The notes: generated from the sequence alone by a model not told the origin. Positions 1 to 9,387 are shown, numbered from the stretch's first letter. The stretch: DNA of 64,000 nt from Acinetobacter vivianii (GCF_014635885.1 NZ_BMDR01000006.1:62001-126000); one strand, 5' to 3'. Program-made: numbers and translations.

Positions 1-57
1 GCTCGCATCCAGTCTAAAGCGGCTGAGGAGCTGATTCGGATGATGCAGGTAGGATAA
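1..57 (+). CDS. 3' end of an unidentified gene (partial)
   Basis: The first 18 codons are open in frame 1 and end at a TAA at 55-57. The visible residues end in EELIRMMQVG. The segment is followed after about 40 bases by an intrinsic terminator, as expected for a gene end. Too little is present to name the protein; the rest lies before the window. Confidence 0.5.
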   Translation, partial: ARIQSKAAEELIRMMQVG

Positions 58-93
58 ATAATCCATCCTTTGCTGTAGAAACATTGGTACGAT

Positions 94-122
94 AAAAAAC
101 CTCCACTTATGGGAGGTTTTTT
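94..122. terminator. Bidirectional intrinsic terminator
   Basis: An 11-bp stem (AAAAAACCTCC pairing with GGAGGTTTTTT) closes a 7-nt loop. T runs are present on both strands, so it can serve the gene entering from the left and the convergent phosphatase gene on the right. Confidence 0.85.
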
Positions 123-155
123 ATATTCTTCAAAATAGACAGGGATATAGAGACT

Positions 156-806
156 TTAGATTGACCAGTCCTGAATTTCCCAAGCCTGCTCTTGCGCCAA
201 TTTTTCTAAACGGTCATCTGGATTGACTGCAATCGCATGGGTCGCATATTCCAGCAAGAAACGGTCATTAATCGAATCTGAATAAGCCCAAGATTCATCT
301 ACGGTGCGTCCAGCGAGCCATTGATCCAGACGTGCCAGCTTACCTTTTTGATAACATGGAATTCCTGTGACCTTGCCCGTGTATTTACCATCAACAACTT
401 CAGCACTGGTGGCAATAATTTCTGTAATACCAAACTCACGGAAAATCGGCGCGGTAATAAAATCACTGGTCGCGGTAATCCCCACAATGGCATGCCCGAG
501 ATCCTGATGCTTTTTAATCGCATCAAATCCTTTTGGACGCATTTGTGGACGAATGATTTTTTGCATAAACAACTGATGTAATTCAGTTAAATAGTTATTG
601 TCGTGTTTGGTGAGAAATTCAAAAACAAATTCATTATAGGCAATCGGATCCAGTTGCCCCGCTTTATAGTCTTCGTAAAACTTGTCGTTCATTTGACGAT
701 GATGAACAGGATCAACCAAAGCTTCACTGACCAAAAACTCGCCCCATGAATGGTCAGAATCGGTATTTAACAGGGTATGATCTAAATCAAACAAAGCCAA
801 TTTCAT
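156..806 (-). CDS. HAD-IB family phosphatase (possible histidinol-phosphatase)
   Basis: Haloacid dehalogenase superfamily hydrolase, about 216 residues. The start at 806 gives the family-typical beginning MKLALFDLDHTLL, with D7 and D9 of the DxD nucleophile motif; an ATG four codons upstream (818) is possible, but 806 has a weak GAG seven bases ahead and fits homologues. Later motifs are the Thr/Ser region (GITATSD) and the acidic pair in AYSDSINDRFLL. It is divergent from rppH. The order HAD-rppH-ptsP matches Pseudomonas, where the corresponding HAD protein has been reported as a histidinol-phosphatase of histidine synthesis. That role here is inference from synteny; a SerB-like or general phosphatase remains possible. 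Confidence 0.85.
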   Translation of the reverse strand: MKLALFDLDHTLLNTDSDHSWGEFLVSEALVDPVHHRQMNDKFYEDYKAGQLDPIAYNEFVFEFLTKHDNNYLTELHQLFMQKIIRPQMRPKGFDAIKKHQDLGHAIVGITATSDFITAPIFREFGITEIIATSAEVVDGKYTGKVTGIPCYQKGKLARLDQWLAGRTVDESWAYSDSINDRFLLEYATHAIAVNPDDRLEKLAQEQAWEIQDWSI

Positions 807-904
807 ATAAATGCTCATTTAAATGCAAATTAAAGAAAAAAAACGTAAATCTATTTCCGTAAGTCACTAAAAATTCGTTAAGATCATAGCAATTTAAACA
901 TTTT

Positions 905-959
905 ACTTTGACCTTTTTCGAGTTGGACATGGAAGATAGTCTGTCCCCGAGATCAAAGT
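905..959. repeat. Nested inverted repeat in the rppH upstream region
   Basis: ACTTTGA (905-911) pairs with TCAAAGT (953-959), and inside it GGACA (925-929) pairs with TGTCC (942-946). It sits 31 bases before the rppH start in the divergent promoter region, so it could be a leader hairpin or an operator. No function can be assigned. Confidence 0.4.
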
Positions 960-989
960 CAACGATATAGATAAAATTTAGGTAGCCAA

Positions 990-1466
990 ATGATCGACTC
1001 AGAAGGTTTCCGACCCAACGTCGGGATCATTTTGGCAAACGATGACGGACAGGTTTTATGGGCAAAGCGCATTGGTCACAATGCTTGGCAATTTCCACAA
1101 GGAGGGATCCAATTTGGTGAAACCCCTGAACAGGCACTTTTTCGTGAACTGAGAGAAGAAGTCGGTTTATTGCCCGAACACGTCCAGATTATAGCGCAAA
1201 CAAAAGGTTGGCTGCGTTATCGTTTGCCACATCGGTACATTCGGTCAGATTCAGATCCGGTATGTATTGGACAAAAGCAAAAATGGTTTTTACTGAAGTT
1301 AACGGCCTCGCCTCATCATATTCAGTTAAACCTGTCAGACCCACCCGAGTTCGATGAATGGCAATGGGTGAGTTACTGGTACCCATTGGGTCAAGTGGTC
1401 AACTTCAAACGTGATGTTTACCGTAAAGCCATGATGGAATTATGTTTACAACTACCTCAGCGTTAA
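990..1466 (+). CDS. rppH: RNA pyrophosphohydrolase RppH
   Basis: Nudix hydrolase of 158 residues that removes pyrophosphate from the 5' triphosphate end of mRNA, which licenses 5'-end-dependent decay by RNase E. The Nudix box GX5EX7REUXEEXGU is complete at about residues 38-60 (G38, E44, R52, E53, E56, E57). The N terminus ([14 protein letters not shown]) and the FPQGGI stretch are characteristic of RppH rather than other Nudix proteins. AGGTAG precedes the ATG. It lies 93 bases before ptsP in the same direction, an arrangement shared with Pseudomonas and enterics, so the two are probably co-transcribed. The window also encodes RNase E and PNPase. Confidence 0.95.
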   Translation: MIDSEGFRPNVGIILANDDGQVLWAKRIGHNAWQFPQGGIQFGETPEQALFRELREEVGLLPEHVQIIAQTKGWLRYRLPHRYIRSDSDPVCIGQKQKWFLLKLTASPHHIQLNLSDPPEFDEWQWVSYWYPLGQVVNFKRDVYRKAMMELCLQLPQR

Positions 1467-1559
1467 TTGTCATAGAATCATCATTTTAAGCAATGATTTT
1501 TGGCAAGAGAGCTGTTATAACTAGGCCTATAACGATTCAATAAACTGGAGTAAACATCC

Positions 1560-3854
1560 ATGTCAAACATGCAACTCGACACCCTTAGACGCATTGTGCA
1601 AGAAATTAATGCGTCCGTCAGTTTGCATGATTCTTTGGACATTATGGTCAATCATGTGGCTGAAGCCATGCATGTGGATGTCTGCTCGATTTATTTACTG
1701 GACGAACGTAATCGCCGTTATGTGCTGATGGCATCGAAAGGTCTTAAACCTGAAGCCGTCGGCAATGTCTCGTTAAATATCGGTGAAGGTCTGGTCGGTT
1801 TAGTCGGGCAACGCGAGGAGATTGTGAACCTCGACAATGCGCCGAAGCATGACCGCTTTGCTTATTTACCTGAAACAGGCGAAGAGCTATTTAACTCGTT
1901 CCTTGGCGTGCCTGTGATGTATCGTCGTAAGGTCATGGGCGTACTTGTGGTTCAGAATAAAGAATCCCAAGACTTCAGCGAAGCCGCAGAATCCTTTTTA
2001 GTGACGCTATGTGCACAACTTTCAGGTGTCATCGCACATGCACATGCGGTCGGCAATATTGATGTGTTCCGCAAGCCAACTACAGGCTCAACTTACAAAA
2101 CCTTCCAAGGTGTTTCAGGTGCAGGCGGTATCGCACTGGGTCGCGCCATCGTGCTCTACCCACCTGCCGATCTTGCTGCCATTCCAGATCGTGAAGCAGA
2201 AGATATCAGCGAAGAACTGGATTTACTGGATCAAGCCATTGCTTCGGTTCGTCAGGAAATTCAGTCCTTAGATGAAAAAATGCAAGATTCCCTCATGTCG
2301 GAAGAACGGGCGTTATTTAGCGTGTTCTTACGAATGCTGGATGAAAATGCCTTACCAAGTGAAATTAAAGACCATATTCGTGTAGGAAGCTGGGCCCAAG
2401 GTGCAGTGCGTAAAGTGATCGACAAACATGTTGCGCTGTTTGCGCAAATGGAAGATGACTATTTGCGTGAACGCGTTTCTGATCTCAAAGATCTGGGCCG
2501 TCGAATTCTAGCCTGCCTGCAAGAAGCGGATTCAAGCCATCGTGAACTCAGCCCTGATAGCATTCTGATTGGTGAAGAAATCAGTACCGCTGCTCTGGTA
2601 GAATTACCTGTTGATAATATTGCCGCAATCGTCACCTCGGAAGGTGCAGCCAATTCACATATGGTGATTGTGGCGCGTGCGCTGGGTATTCCAACAGTGG
2701 TCGGCGTTACCGAATTGCCAATCACTACGCTGGATGACATTGAAATGATTGTCGATGCTTATCAAGGCCGTGTTTTTGTCAATCCACCACGTCGTTTACG
2801 CCAACGTTATAAAGAAGTTCAGAAAGAAGAAGAACAGATCGCTAAAGATTTAAAGCAATACGAAACCAAAGATGCGATTACGCCTGATGGCATTTCTATT
2901 CCGTTATTCGTCAATACAGGTTTAATGATTGATGTGGTGCGTGGTGTTCAGCGCGGTGCCAAAGGTGTAGGTTTATACCGTAGCGAGATTCCCTTCATGC
3001 TACGTGAGCGCTTCCCTGGCGAAGAAGAACAACGCGCCATCTATCGTCAGCAGCTTAGCCATTTTGCCAATAAACCAGTGATTATGCGTACCCTCGATAT
3101 TGGTGCGGATAAAGACTTGCCATACTTCAGTATTGAAGAAGAAAACTCAGCGCTAGGCTGGCGTGGACTGCGTTTTACGCTGGATCATCCTGAGATTTTC
3201 TCTGCGCAAATCCGTGCCATGCTCAAAGCCAGCATTGGCCTGAATAATCTGCATATCCTGCTGCCGATGGTAACCAGTGTCAGCGAAGTAGAAGAAGTGC
3301 TGTATCTGCTTGAGCGTGACTGGGTTGCAGTACAGGAAGAAGAACAGGTCAAGATTACCAAGCCTAAAATCGGGATTATGGTCGAGGTACCGAGCGTGCT
3401 GCTGCAAATTGATGAGTTTGCCGAACTGGTCGATTTCTTCTCGGTGGGTTCCAATGATTTAACCCAGTACTTACTAGCGGTGGATCGTAATAATCCACAT
3501 GTTGCCAACGTCTATTCGCACTTCCACCCATCGATTTTACGGGCTTTGAAACGTCTGGCAGAAGATTGCCATACCCACCAAAAACCTGTCAGTGTGTGTG
3601 GTGAAATGGCGGGTGATCCATTGTCTGCGATTCTGTTAATGGCAATGGGCTTCAATACGCTATCAATGAGTTCTAGTAATATTTTGCGAGTACGCAAAGC
3701 AATTTGCCATGTGCCAATGAGCGACGCCAAAAAACTGCTTGAAGATGTACTGCAAATGAACAATCCGCTGGTGATTAAAAGCTGGCTTGAACATTATTTC
3801 AGAACCCACGGTCTTGCTGACATGGTGAAATCGAATCGTCTGGTCAGTGTATAA
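1560..3854 (+). CDS. ptsP: Phosphoenolpyruvate-protein phosphotransferase PtsP (enzyme I-Ntr)
   Basis: First enzyme of the nitrogen PTS, which passes phosphate from PEP to the HPr-like protein NPr. The 764 residues comprise an N-terminal GAF domain (about 17-165), an enzyme I N-terminal region, the phosphohistidine domain and a C-terminal PEP-binding barrel. The phosphorylated histidine is H367 in the motif ANSHMVIVARALGIP. The barrel carries GLYRSEIPFM, VEVPS, GSNDLTQYLLAVDR and the CGEMAGDP motif. Length and domain order match PtsP and not the shorter sugar-PTS enzyme I. It follows rppH. The downstream partners (PtsO, PtsN) are not in the window. In other bacteria PtsP affects potassium balance, stress responses and virulence traits; that role is not visible here. 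Confidence 0.96.
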   Translation: MSNMQLDTLRRIVQEINASVSLHDSLDIMVNHVAEAMHVDVCSIYLLDERNRRYVLMASKGLKPEAVGNVSLNIGEGLVGLVGQREEIVNLDNAPKHDRFAYLPETGEELFNSFLGVPVMYRRKVMGVLVVQNKESQDFSEAAESFLVTLCAQLSGVIAHAHAVGNIDVFRKPTTGSTYKTFQGVSGAGGIALGRAIVLYPPADLAAIPDREAEDISEELDLLDQAIASVRQEIQSLDEKMQDSLMSEERALFSVFLRMLDENALPSEIKDHIRVGSWAQGAVRKVIDKHVALFAQMEDDYLRERVSDLKDLGRRILACLQEADSSHRELSPDSILIGEEISTAALVELPVDNIAAIVTSEGAANSHMVIVARALGIPTVVGVTELPITTLDDIEMIVDAYQGRVFVNPPRRLRQRYKEVQKEEEQIAKDLKQYETKDAITPDGISIPLFVNTGLMIDVVRGVQRGAKGVGLYRSEIPFMLRERFPGEEEQRAIYRQQLSHFANKPVIMRTLDIGADKDLPYFSIEEENSALGWRGLRFTLDHPEIFSAQIRAMLKASIGLNNLHILLPMVTSVSEVEEVLYLLERDWVAVQEEEQVKITKPKIGIMVEVPSVLLQIDEFAELVDFFSVGSNDLTQYLLAVDRNNPHVANVYSHFHPSILRALKRLAEDCHTHQKPVSVCGEMAGDPLSAILLMAMGFNTLSMSSSNILRVRKAICHVPMSDAKKLLEDVLQMNNPLVIKSWLEHYFRTHGLADMVKSNRLVSV

Positions 3855-3874
3855 AATACAATTCACACAATCAT

Positions 3875-3910
3875 AAAAAGAGCGCCCTCCTAAAAGTGGC
3901 GCTTTTTTTT
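3875..3910. terminator. Intrinsic terminator between convergent ptsP and lipoprotein gene
   Basis: AGCGCC (3881-3886) pairs with GGCGCT (3898-3903), flanked by A-rich sequence on the left and eight Ts on the right. It can stop ptsP transcription and probably also the convergent lipoprotein transcript. Confidence 0.85.
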
Positions 3911-3924
3911 ATAGCTAGATTTTT

Positions 3925-4374
3925 TTATTTTAAATAAACCTGTTGCTTTCCTTGACCAAGTCTCACCTTCGGAAATTGGCGGTCGTAATCAATCACAATG
4001 GCATCTTTAGCCGTTAGATTGTTGCTATCAGATTGCCAAGTCACATAATAACTAATCTCAGCATCATCACGTACTTGCGGTTGAATCAACTGACGATGCC
4101 CTACGGGCACACTAAACTCAACACTAAACGGCACTTGTGATACCTGCACCTTCTTTTGCTGAATTAAAGTCGCAGGCACATCAGCCATGCGACTTTCTAC
4201 CGCATATAAACTGACTGTACCTTGCTGTGGCTGAACGGCATGATTGCCTGCCCCCACAAACTCAACCGTCAAAGTAGCGGCGTGATTGGCCTTAAGTTCA
4301 GAAGTCTGCGTCATGGAGGTACAACCTGTCAGTAAAGTGAAAGATAAACCAAGACCCGTTACTATTTTTTTCAT
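3925..4374 (-). CDS. YbaY-like lipoprotein
   Basis: Small secreted lipoprotein of about 149 residues. From the start at 4374 it has a basic N terminus, a hydrophobic segment and a lipobox LLTGC with the lipidated cysteine at residue 18. The reading frame is open 11 codons further up, but that start gives no signal peptide at its front; the 4374 ATG has GATGAGA ahead of it. The body (VSLYAVESRMADVPATLIQQK, then QVPFSVEFSVPVG) resembles the YbaY/YscW-type beta-sandwich family, in which similar spacing of these stretches is seen. Function is unknown; the location would be a membrane facing the periplasm. Confidence 0.75.
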   Translation of the reverse strand: MKKIVTGLGLSFTLLTGCTSMTQTSELKANHAATLTVEFVGAGNHAVQPQQGTVSLYAVESRMADVPATLIQQKKVQVSQVPFSVEFSVPVGHRQLIQPQVRDDAEISYYVTWQSDSNNLTAKDAIVIDYDRQFPKVRLGQGKQQVYLK

Positions 4375-4977
4375 TGTTTTTATCTCATCATGAAAGAGCT
4401 CAAACATAGCATGCCTTGAATTAAAATCATGATGACTTACATATTTTCAACCTAATATCTTATCTCTGCCCCCTCAACGAGATGTTGCTCTTAAAGATGA
4501 ACACTTAAGTATTGACGAATCATTAAACGATTTGTGCAATTGAACGCTGCTTTACACAACTGCAACAGGTCAATCCCCCTATTTCTGCATCAAACATCTC
4601 TATTTTTCATTTCTTCGTTCAGCGATTTTCATCCATCTAGCGGGTTGAGTAAAATTATAATAAAACTTTTATTTTTCATAAGCTTTTTTCTTTTTTTAAC
4701 AATTTTTATATCCAAAAATGCTCAGCTCAAGTTTAAGATTTAGACAGCTTCAATCGAATAAAGCATTTATGACATCAACTTTAATCCATTGGAAAAAAAG
4801 CTTTCATCAACCTAGAGTAAAAATACAAAGGATGTAATCTGATTCATTACAAATCTCAATTAGGCATCTGAAATTTTGATACCCAATTTGTATATGTCCC
4901 AGTGAAGCATTCATATCTTTGAACGGTCAAATGATTGAGATGACCAAGCTCACAGGTCATCTTGATGGAGATAGAAC
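4375..4977. other. Long intergenic region upstream of catalase
   Basis: About 600 AT-rich bases between the divergent lipoprotein and catalase genes. An open frame at 4534-4743 is low-complexity and lacks a ribosome binding site, so I do not call it. The stretch holds a TGTAAT-N7-ATTACA inverted repeat (4833-4851) and the 4938-4962 inverted repeat described separately. I could not identify a convincing OxyR site or sigma-70 promoter by eye. Confidence 0.5.
4938..4962. promoter_or_regulatory. 8-bp inverted repeat in the catalase leader
   Basis: AGATGACC (4938-4945) and GGTCATCT (4955-4962) are perfect complements with a 9-nt spacer. The right arm ends four bases before the GGAG ribosome binding site (4967-4970) of the catalase. 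It could be a leader hairpin that influences translation or an operator; no regulator is identified. Confidence 0.45.
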
Positions 4978-6498
4978 ATGAGCCAAGACGAAAAAAAATG
5001 TCCTTATAGCCACCTCACCACTGATTTTGGTGCACCCGTTGTCGATAACCAGAACAGTATGACCGCAGGCGCCAGAGGACCATTATTAGCCCAGGACTTA
5101 TGGCTAAATGAAAAACTTGCTAACTTTGTCCGTGAAGTGATTCCTGAGCGCCGTATGCATGCCAAAGGTTCAGGTGCATTCGGTACTTTCACGGTTACTC
5201 ATGACATTACCCAATATACCCGCGCTAAAATCTTTAGCGAAATCGGCAAAAAAACCGAAATGTTTGCCCGCTTTACCACAGTTGCAGGTGAACGTGGGGC
5301 AGCAGATGCGGAACGCGACATTCGCGGTTTTGCCCTAAAATTCTATACCGAAGAAGGTAACTGGGATATGGTGGGCAATAACACCCCTGTATTCTTCTTG
5401 CGTGATCCACGTAAATTCCCAGATTTAAATAAAGCGGTAAAACGTGACCCGAAAACCAACATGCGTAGTGCGACCAATAACTGGGATTTCTGGACTTTAT
5501 TGCCAGAAGCATTACATCAGGTCACCATCGTCATGTCAGACCGTGGTATTCCTTCAAGCTACCGTCATATGCATGGCTTCAGTAGTCATACCTATAGTTT
5601 CATTAATGCAGCCAATGAGCGTTTCTGGGTGAAATTTCACTTCAGAACTCAGCAAGGTATTCAAAATCTGACGGATGCTGAAGCGGGTGAATTGGTTGGT
5701 CAGGATCGTGAAAGCCATCAACGTGATTTATTCGATGCAATTGAACGTAAAGACTATCCAAAATGGACACTCTTCGTTCAAGTGATGCCTGAACAAGATG
5801 CGGAAAAAGTTCCCTATCATCCGTTTGATTTAACCAAAGTATGGCCACACGGCGATTATCCGTTAATTGAAGTGGGTGAGTTTGAACTGAACCGTAATCC
5901 TGAAAACTTCTTCCTTGATGTAGAGCAATCTGCTTTTGCACCAAGTAATCTGGTTCCAGGGATCAGTGCTTCACCAGACCGTATGTTGCAGGCGCGCCTG
6001 TTTAACTATGCAGATGCGCAACGCTATCGTTTAGGTGTGAACTATCAGCAAATTCCAGTCAATGCAGCACGTTGCCCTGTACATAGTAATCACCGTGACG
6101 GTCAAGGCCGTATCGATGCCAACTATGGTGGTTTACCGCACTACGAGCCAAACAGCTTCGGTCAGTGGCAAGAGCAAGCTCAGTATAAAGAGCCACCATT
6201 GAAAATTAATGGTGATGCCGATTTCTGGGATTACCGTGAAGATGACAATGATTACTTCAGTCAACCACGTGCCTTGTTCGAACTCATGACACCAGAGCAA
6301 CAAGATGCATTATTTGGCAATACAGCGCGTGCCATGGGCGATGCACTCGACTTCATCAAGTATCGCCATATCCGCAATTGCTATGCTTGCCACCCAGCGT
6401 ACGGTGAAGGTGTTGCGAAAGCATTGGGGATGACCGTTGCTGATGCACAAGCTGCACGCGAAACTGATCCAGCGCGTCATTTACCAAGCTTTCTGTAA
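4978..6498 (+). CDS. katA: Monofunctional haem catalase (clade 3, KatA type)
   Basis: Decomposes hydrogen peroxide to water and oxygen. At 506 residues it fits the small-subunit catalases. The distal catalytic histidine is H61 in [12 protein letters not shown], the distal asparagine lies in [10 protein letters not shown] (N134/N135) and the proximal haem ligand is Y344 in [14 protein letters not shown]. There is no signal peptide, so it is probably cytoplasmic. GGAG lies eight bases ahead of the ATG. The gene stands alone, with a long upstream region and its own terminator. One oddity is [10 protein letters not shown] near the C terminus, which creates a CXXCH sequence where catalases of this clade usually read something like CYKADPAYG; see findings. 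Confidence 0.95.
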   Translation: MSQDEKKCPYSHLTTDFGAPVVDNQNSMTAGARGPLLAQDLWLNEKLANFVREVIPERRMHAKGSGAFGTFTVTHDITQYTRAKIFSEIGKKTEMFARFTTVAGERGAADAERDIRGFALKFYTEEGNWDMVGNNTPVFFLRDPRKFPDLNKAVKRDPKTNMRSATNNWDFWTLLPEALHQVTIVMSDRGIPSSYRHMHGFSSHTYSFINAANERFWVKFHFRTQQGIQNLTDAEAGELVGQDRESHQRDLFDAIERKDYPKWTLFVQVMPEQDAEKVPYHPFDLTKVWPHGDYPLIEVGEFELNRNPENFFLDVEQSAFAPSNLVPGISASPDRMLQARLFNYADAQRYRLGVNYQQIPVNAARCPVHSNHRDGQGRIDANYGGLPHYEPNSFGQWQEQAQYKEPPLKINGDADFWDYREDDNDYFSQPRALFELMTPEQQDALFGNTARAMGDALDFIKYRHIRNCYACHPAYGEGVAKALGMTVADAQAARETDPARHLPSFL

Positions 6499-6516
6499 GC
6501 CTTGACATACTGAAAT

Positions 6517-6546
6517 AAAAAAAGCCATCTTCGGATGGCTTTTTTA
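6517..6546. terminator. Bidirectional intrinsic terminator with UUCG loop
   Basis: AAGCCATC and GATGGCTT flank a TTCG tetraloop, with A and T runs on the two sides. It lies between the convergent catalase and metallo-hydrolase genes. Confidence 0.9.
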
Positions 6547-6624
6547 TTTGTGTGCATAATGATTTATTCAAAATTTGACTAGAACAACAATCATGACCAT
6601 GGGTGTATCAACTCACGCCAGCTT

Positions 6625-7677
6625 TTAGGCCCGAATAAAATGCCCTTCTCGAATGCAATAGAAAGGATTAACCAGTTTCGAAGAAGATTTCATGGCATGC
6701 TGCAATTCATGCTCAGGAGAATCACGGTCTTCATCTGTCAACTGAAAGGTACGGTAATGAATCGCCAGTGAACGGTGCGCATGCAAATCTAAATGCGCAT
6801 GAAATGCATCTTGTGGATTCATGTGCACATAACGCATCAACATTCGCGGTTCATAAGCCCCTATCGGCAATAATGCAATTCGGGCATCACCATAACGCTC
6901 ATGGATTTGTTTAAAATGCCCTGAATAACCTGTATCCCCCGCAAAAAAACAGTGCCCTGTCTTGGCAAGCAAAGAAAAACCACCCCATAAGGCACGGTTC
7001 TGATCGCGCACGCCGCGTCCAGATGCATGTTGTGCAGGTGTATAGGCAATCTTTAACTCATCATGAAACGGGATTTCCTGCCACCAATCCATTTCAATCA
7101 CATGCAAATGCTTCGGCAGGTAATAGGCATTGCCTAAACCGGTATAAATCGGCATTTCAAACTTCTGATGTAACCAGTCCAAAGTCGCCAGATCCATGTG
7201 GTCATAATGATTATGACTCAATAACACCCCATGAATAGTCGGAAGATGTTCTAGTGCAATTCCTGCGGGACATACACGGCGTGGGCCATTGCCCTGTTTC
7301 GGGCTGGCATATTCACACCAGACAGGATCAGTCAGAAAGTTATAAGGGCCGATTTGAATTAAAATCGTAGCGTGTCCCACAAACCAGATTTGCCAGTCAT
7401 TTAAGTCCGCATGCGGACGGTTTTGAGGCAGTTCCAGCATTTGATTGCGTAAATTGGACTCATGAACACGATCAACATTCCATGTATAGGACTGACGTGT
7501 CGCCAACCACTTTAGCAGCCCTTTTCGATCAAACGGCGTTAACGGTTTCTGCAAATTATAGAAACGGTCTATCCCGCAATGATCAGAAGCCTCATGTGGA
7601 AACGGAGGTTTCACCCAAGTATGACTCAAGCAAGATTGTGTCGGCAATTGATAGGTTAATGTCGGCTTATCTTTCAT
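6625..7677 (-). CDS. MBL-fold metallo-hydrolase (UlaG/RomA/NAPE-PLD-like)
   Basis: Metallo-beta-lactamase-fold hydrolase of 350 residues. The metal-binding motif is H155-N-H157-Y-D159-H160, preceded by HATILIQIGPYNFLTDPVW and followed by FAGDTGYSGHF, QHASGRGVRDQN and SLAIHYRTF. This pattern places it in the branch containing L-ascorbate-6-phosphate lactonase UlaG, RomA and the eukaryotic NAPE-hydrolysing phospholipase D. The substrate cannot be read from sequence. The gene is monocistronic as far as I can see, convergent with catalase and ending near 6625. Confidence 0.85.
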   Translation of the reverse strand: MKDKPTLTYQLPTQSCLSHTWVKPPFPHEASDHCGIDRFYNLQKPLTPFDRKGLLKWLATRQSYTWNVDRVHESNLRNQMLELPQNRPHADLNDWQIWFVGHATILIQIGPYNFLTDPVWCEYASPKQGNGPRRVCPAGIALEHLPTIHGVLLSHNHYDHMDLATLDWLHQKFEMPIYTGLGNAYYLPKHLHVIEMDWWQEIPFHDELKIAYTPAQHASGRGVRDQNRALWGGFSLLAKTGHCFFAGDTGYSGHFKQIHERYGDARIALLPIGAYEPRMLMRYVHMNPQDAFHAHLDLHAHRSLAIHYRTFQLTDEDRDSPEHELQHAMKSSSKLVNPFYCIREGHFIRA

Positions 7678-8030
7678 GTACTTCTTCTTTGGTGGAATCT
7701 AATCGCATGAGGTCCATTATGTTATATCCCTGTGATTACGGCGTGTTTTCAATGTTATCGCGTTTTAAATCATCATGATTTTTTGACTATAAAGATGACA
7801 TTTCATCACAGCATAATCGGTCTTTGATCCTAACATAAGGTTTTTAGTTATGCTGATTTTCTAGAGCTGAGTCAACACAATTTTACTGAACTAATAACGC
7901 TCAGTGACATTTCCATCTAAACGTTAAACAAAGAGTTTTTCATTTATATTTTTTATTTTGATTTGATCGTTTATAGGCACTACAAAAATTAAAAAAGCCG
8001 AACGAGTCGGCTTTTCAGGAGGATGAGAAT
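7678..8030. other. Intergenic region without a recognised gene
   Basis: About 350 AT-rich bases between the metallo-hydrolase start and the GST end. Its left part should carry the metallo-hydrolase promoter; its right end carries the GST terminator (7989-8015). Nothing else was recognised. Confidence 0.5.
7989..8015 (-). terminator. Intrinsic terminator of the GST gene
   Basis: AAAAGCCGA (7993-8001) pairs with TCGGCTTTT (8007-8015). Read on the minus strand the stem is followed by a T run, so it ends the GST transcript. Confidence 0.8.
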
Positions 8031-8639
8031 CTAAGCATTACTAAAAAAGGCAGCAAATTTTTGATAGCTTGGACGCTGCTTAATATTGTCCAGATAGCTT
8101 TCAATTGCAGGATGAGATTCAACCTCTCCCATCTTAAGCTGCCAGAACAACATCGCGGCAACAGTTACATCCGCAGCGGTAAACTGCTTTCCACATAAAT
8201 ACGGATCAACTTCACTCAGGCCTTGTACAAAGGCATTGTAGGCATCATGGTAGTCTCCATATCCGACAGATCCTTTCTGATCAGGTTTCACCTCAACGCC
8301 CAGCATTTTATTGGTTGAAGCAGCCTCCCAAGGCCCTGAAATAAAGAACAACCAGCGATAATAAAGGCCACGTTTTGGATCATTGAGTGCAGGTGCCAAA
8401 CCTTTGTCAGCAAACTTATCGGCTAAATACGCACAAATCGCATCAAGCTCATACATCACAATATCATCATCCACCAATACTGGGACTTTGCCAAATGGAT
8501 TGATTTTTAAGTACTCAGGCGCTTTCATTTCAGTTTCAAAGGCCACTTCGATGCGCTCACATTGCACATCCAATTCGATGAGTAACCAGTCTACAACGAC
8601 GCCACGTGAGAAATTATTGGTATAAAGTTTAAGTGCCAT
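8031..8639 (-). CDS. Glutathione S-transferase family protein
   Basis: Cytosolic GST of 202 residues. The N-terminal thioredoxin-like domain (1 to about 78) contains the cis-proline GSH-binding motif in NPFGKVPVLVDDD and the conserved ELDAICAYLADKF segment; the C-terminal all-helical domain follows and includes FTAADVTVAAMLFW. A serine near the N terminus (NNFSRG) is a candidate catalytic residue. The class and substrate are not identifiable. It begins 52 bases after the WYL regulator gene in the same direction, so the two may be co-transcribed and the regulator may control it. Confidence 0.88.
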   Translation of the reverse strand: MALKLYTNNFSRGVVVDWLLIELDVQCERIEVAFETEMKAPEYLKINPFGKVPVLVDDDIVMYELDAICAYLADKFADKGLAPALNDPKRGLYYRWLFFISGPWEAASTNKMLGVEVKPDQKGSVGYGDYHDAYNAFVQGLSEVDPYLCGKQFTAADVTVAAMLFWQLKMGEVESHPAIESYLDNIKQRPSYQKFAAFFSNA

Positions 8640-8691
8640 GTTGATATTTCCTTAGTGAGTTATTCTTATTTCAATGTAATTGTTTAGATTG

Positions 8692-9387
8692 TCAGTTTTT
8701 GTCAGTAGTCGCACACACCTCTTGAATCCACCATTGTTGAAAGAGCTGTTGTTTAAATTGCGGATAAAGCTCCTGACTCAGGCTTAACTGTCGAATACGG
8801 TCAATCCGAAAGTGCCGAAAACTCTGTCGCAACTCACACCATGCTGCCAGCACAATCCGATCATTAAAATAACCTAAAGCAAAAGGCCACACGGTACGAG
8901 AACTGATACGTTGTTGTTCATCTGCATAATCCACGACAATTTTAACTTGCTGACGAATGGCCAAACGCACCTGCTCTACCAGATTTTCATCGACGGGTAA
9001 CCAGGCGTTAATTGAGCGTAAGGTGGTTTGTTCAAGTAAATGCCGACAATGTTCAGGCAATACCGCATTGAGTTTCGCCAATACCGACGTTGAAGCCGAT
9101 TTTAAAGCCAGATCTGGAATTTCACTTAACCAGTTTAAGGCCAAGAAGATGGCCTCAATTTCGGTTTCATTCAAGGTCATCGGTGGTAACAGGAAATCTT
9201 CTTTGAGTTGAAAACCCAAGCCTGCCGCAGCATCAATATTCACACCTTGGGCGCGTAATGTTTCAATATCACGATAGACACTACGCTGACTAATCTGCAA
9301 TCGCTCCGCCAATACCTGTGCAGTGACGGGATAGCGATATTCTCTGAGTAGTTGTAATAAATTGAGCAAACGGATCGATCGGCTCAT
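8692..9387 (-). CDS. YafY-type transcriptional regulator (HTH + WYL)
   Basis: Regulator of 231 residues. The N terminus is a DeoR-like winged helix (about 3-60: LLQLLREYRYPVTAQVLAE then SQRSVYRDIETLRAQGV). The C-terminal half is a WYL-type sensing domain with GYFNDRIVLAAWCELRQ and FRHFRIDRI. WYL domains bind ligands, often nucleic acids or nucleotides, and are found in stress, metabolic and phage-defence regulators. Its direct neighbour is a GST and no defence genes are nearby, so a local metabolic or detoxification role is the simplest reading. Confidence 0.88.
   Translation of the reverse strand: MSRSIRLLNLLQLLREYRYPVTAQVLAERLQISQRSVYRDIETLRAQGVNIDAAAGLGFQLKEDFLLPPMTLNETEIEAIFLALNWLSEIPDLALKSASTSVLAKLNAVLPEHCRHLLEQTTLRSINAWLPVDENLVEQVRLAIRQQVKIVVDYADEQQRISSRTVWPFALGYFNDRIVLAAWCELRQSFRHFRIDRIRQLSLSQELYPQFKQQLFQQWWIQEVCATTDKN

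Noticed and set aside
4534..4743. 69-codon plus-strand ORF in the catalase upstream region
   Set aside because: The translation is a low-complexity Phe/Leu/Ile/Lys-rich product of AT-rich DNA, with no ribosome binding site and no family resemblance.
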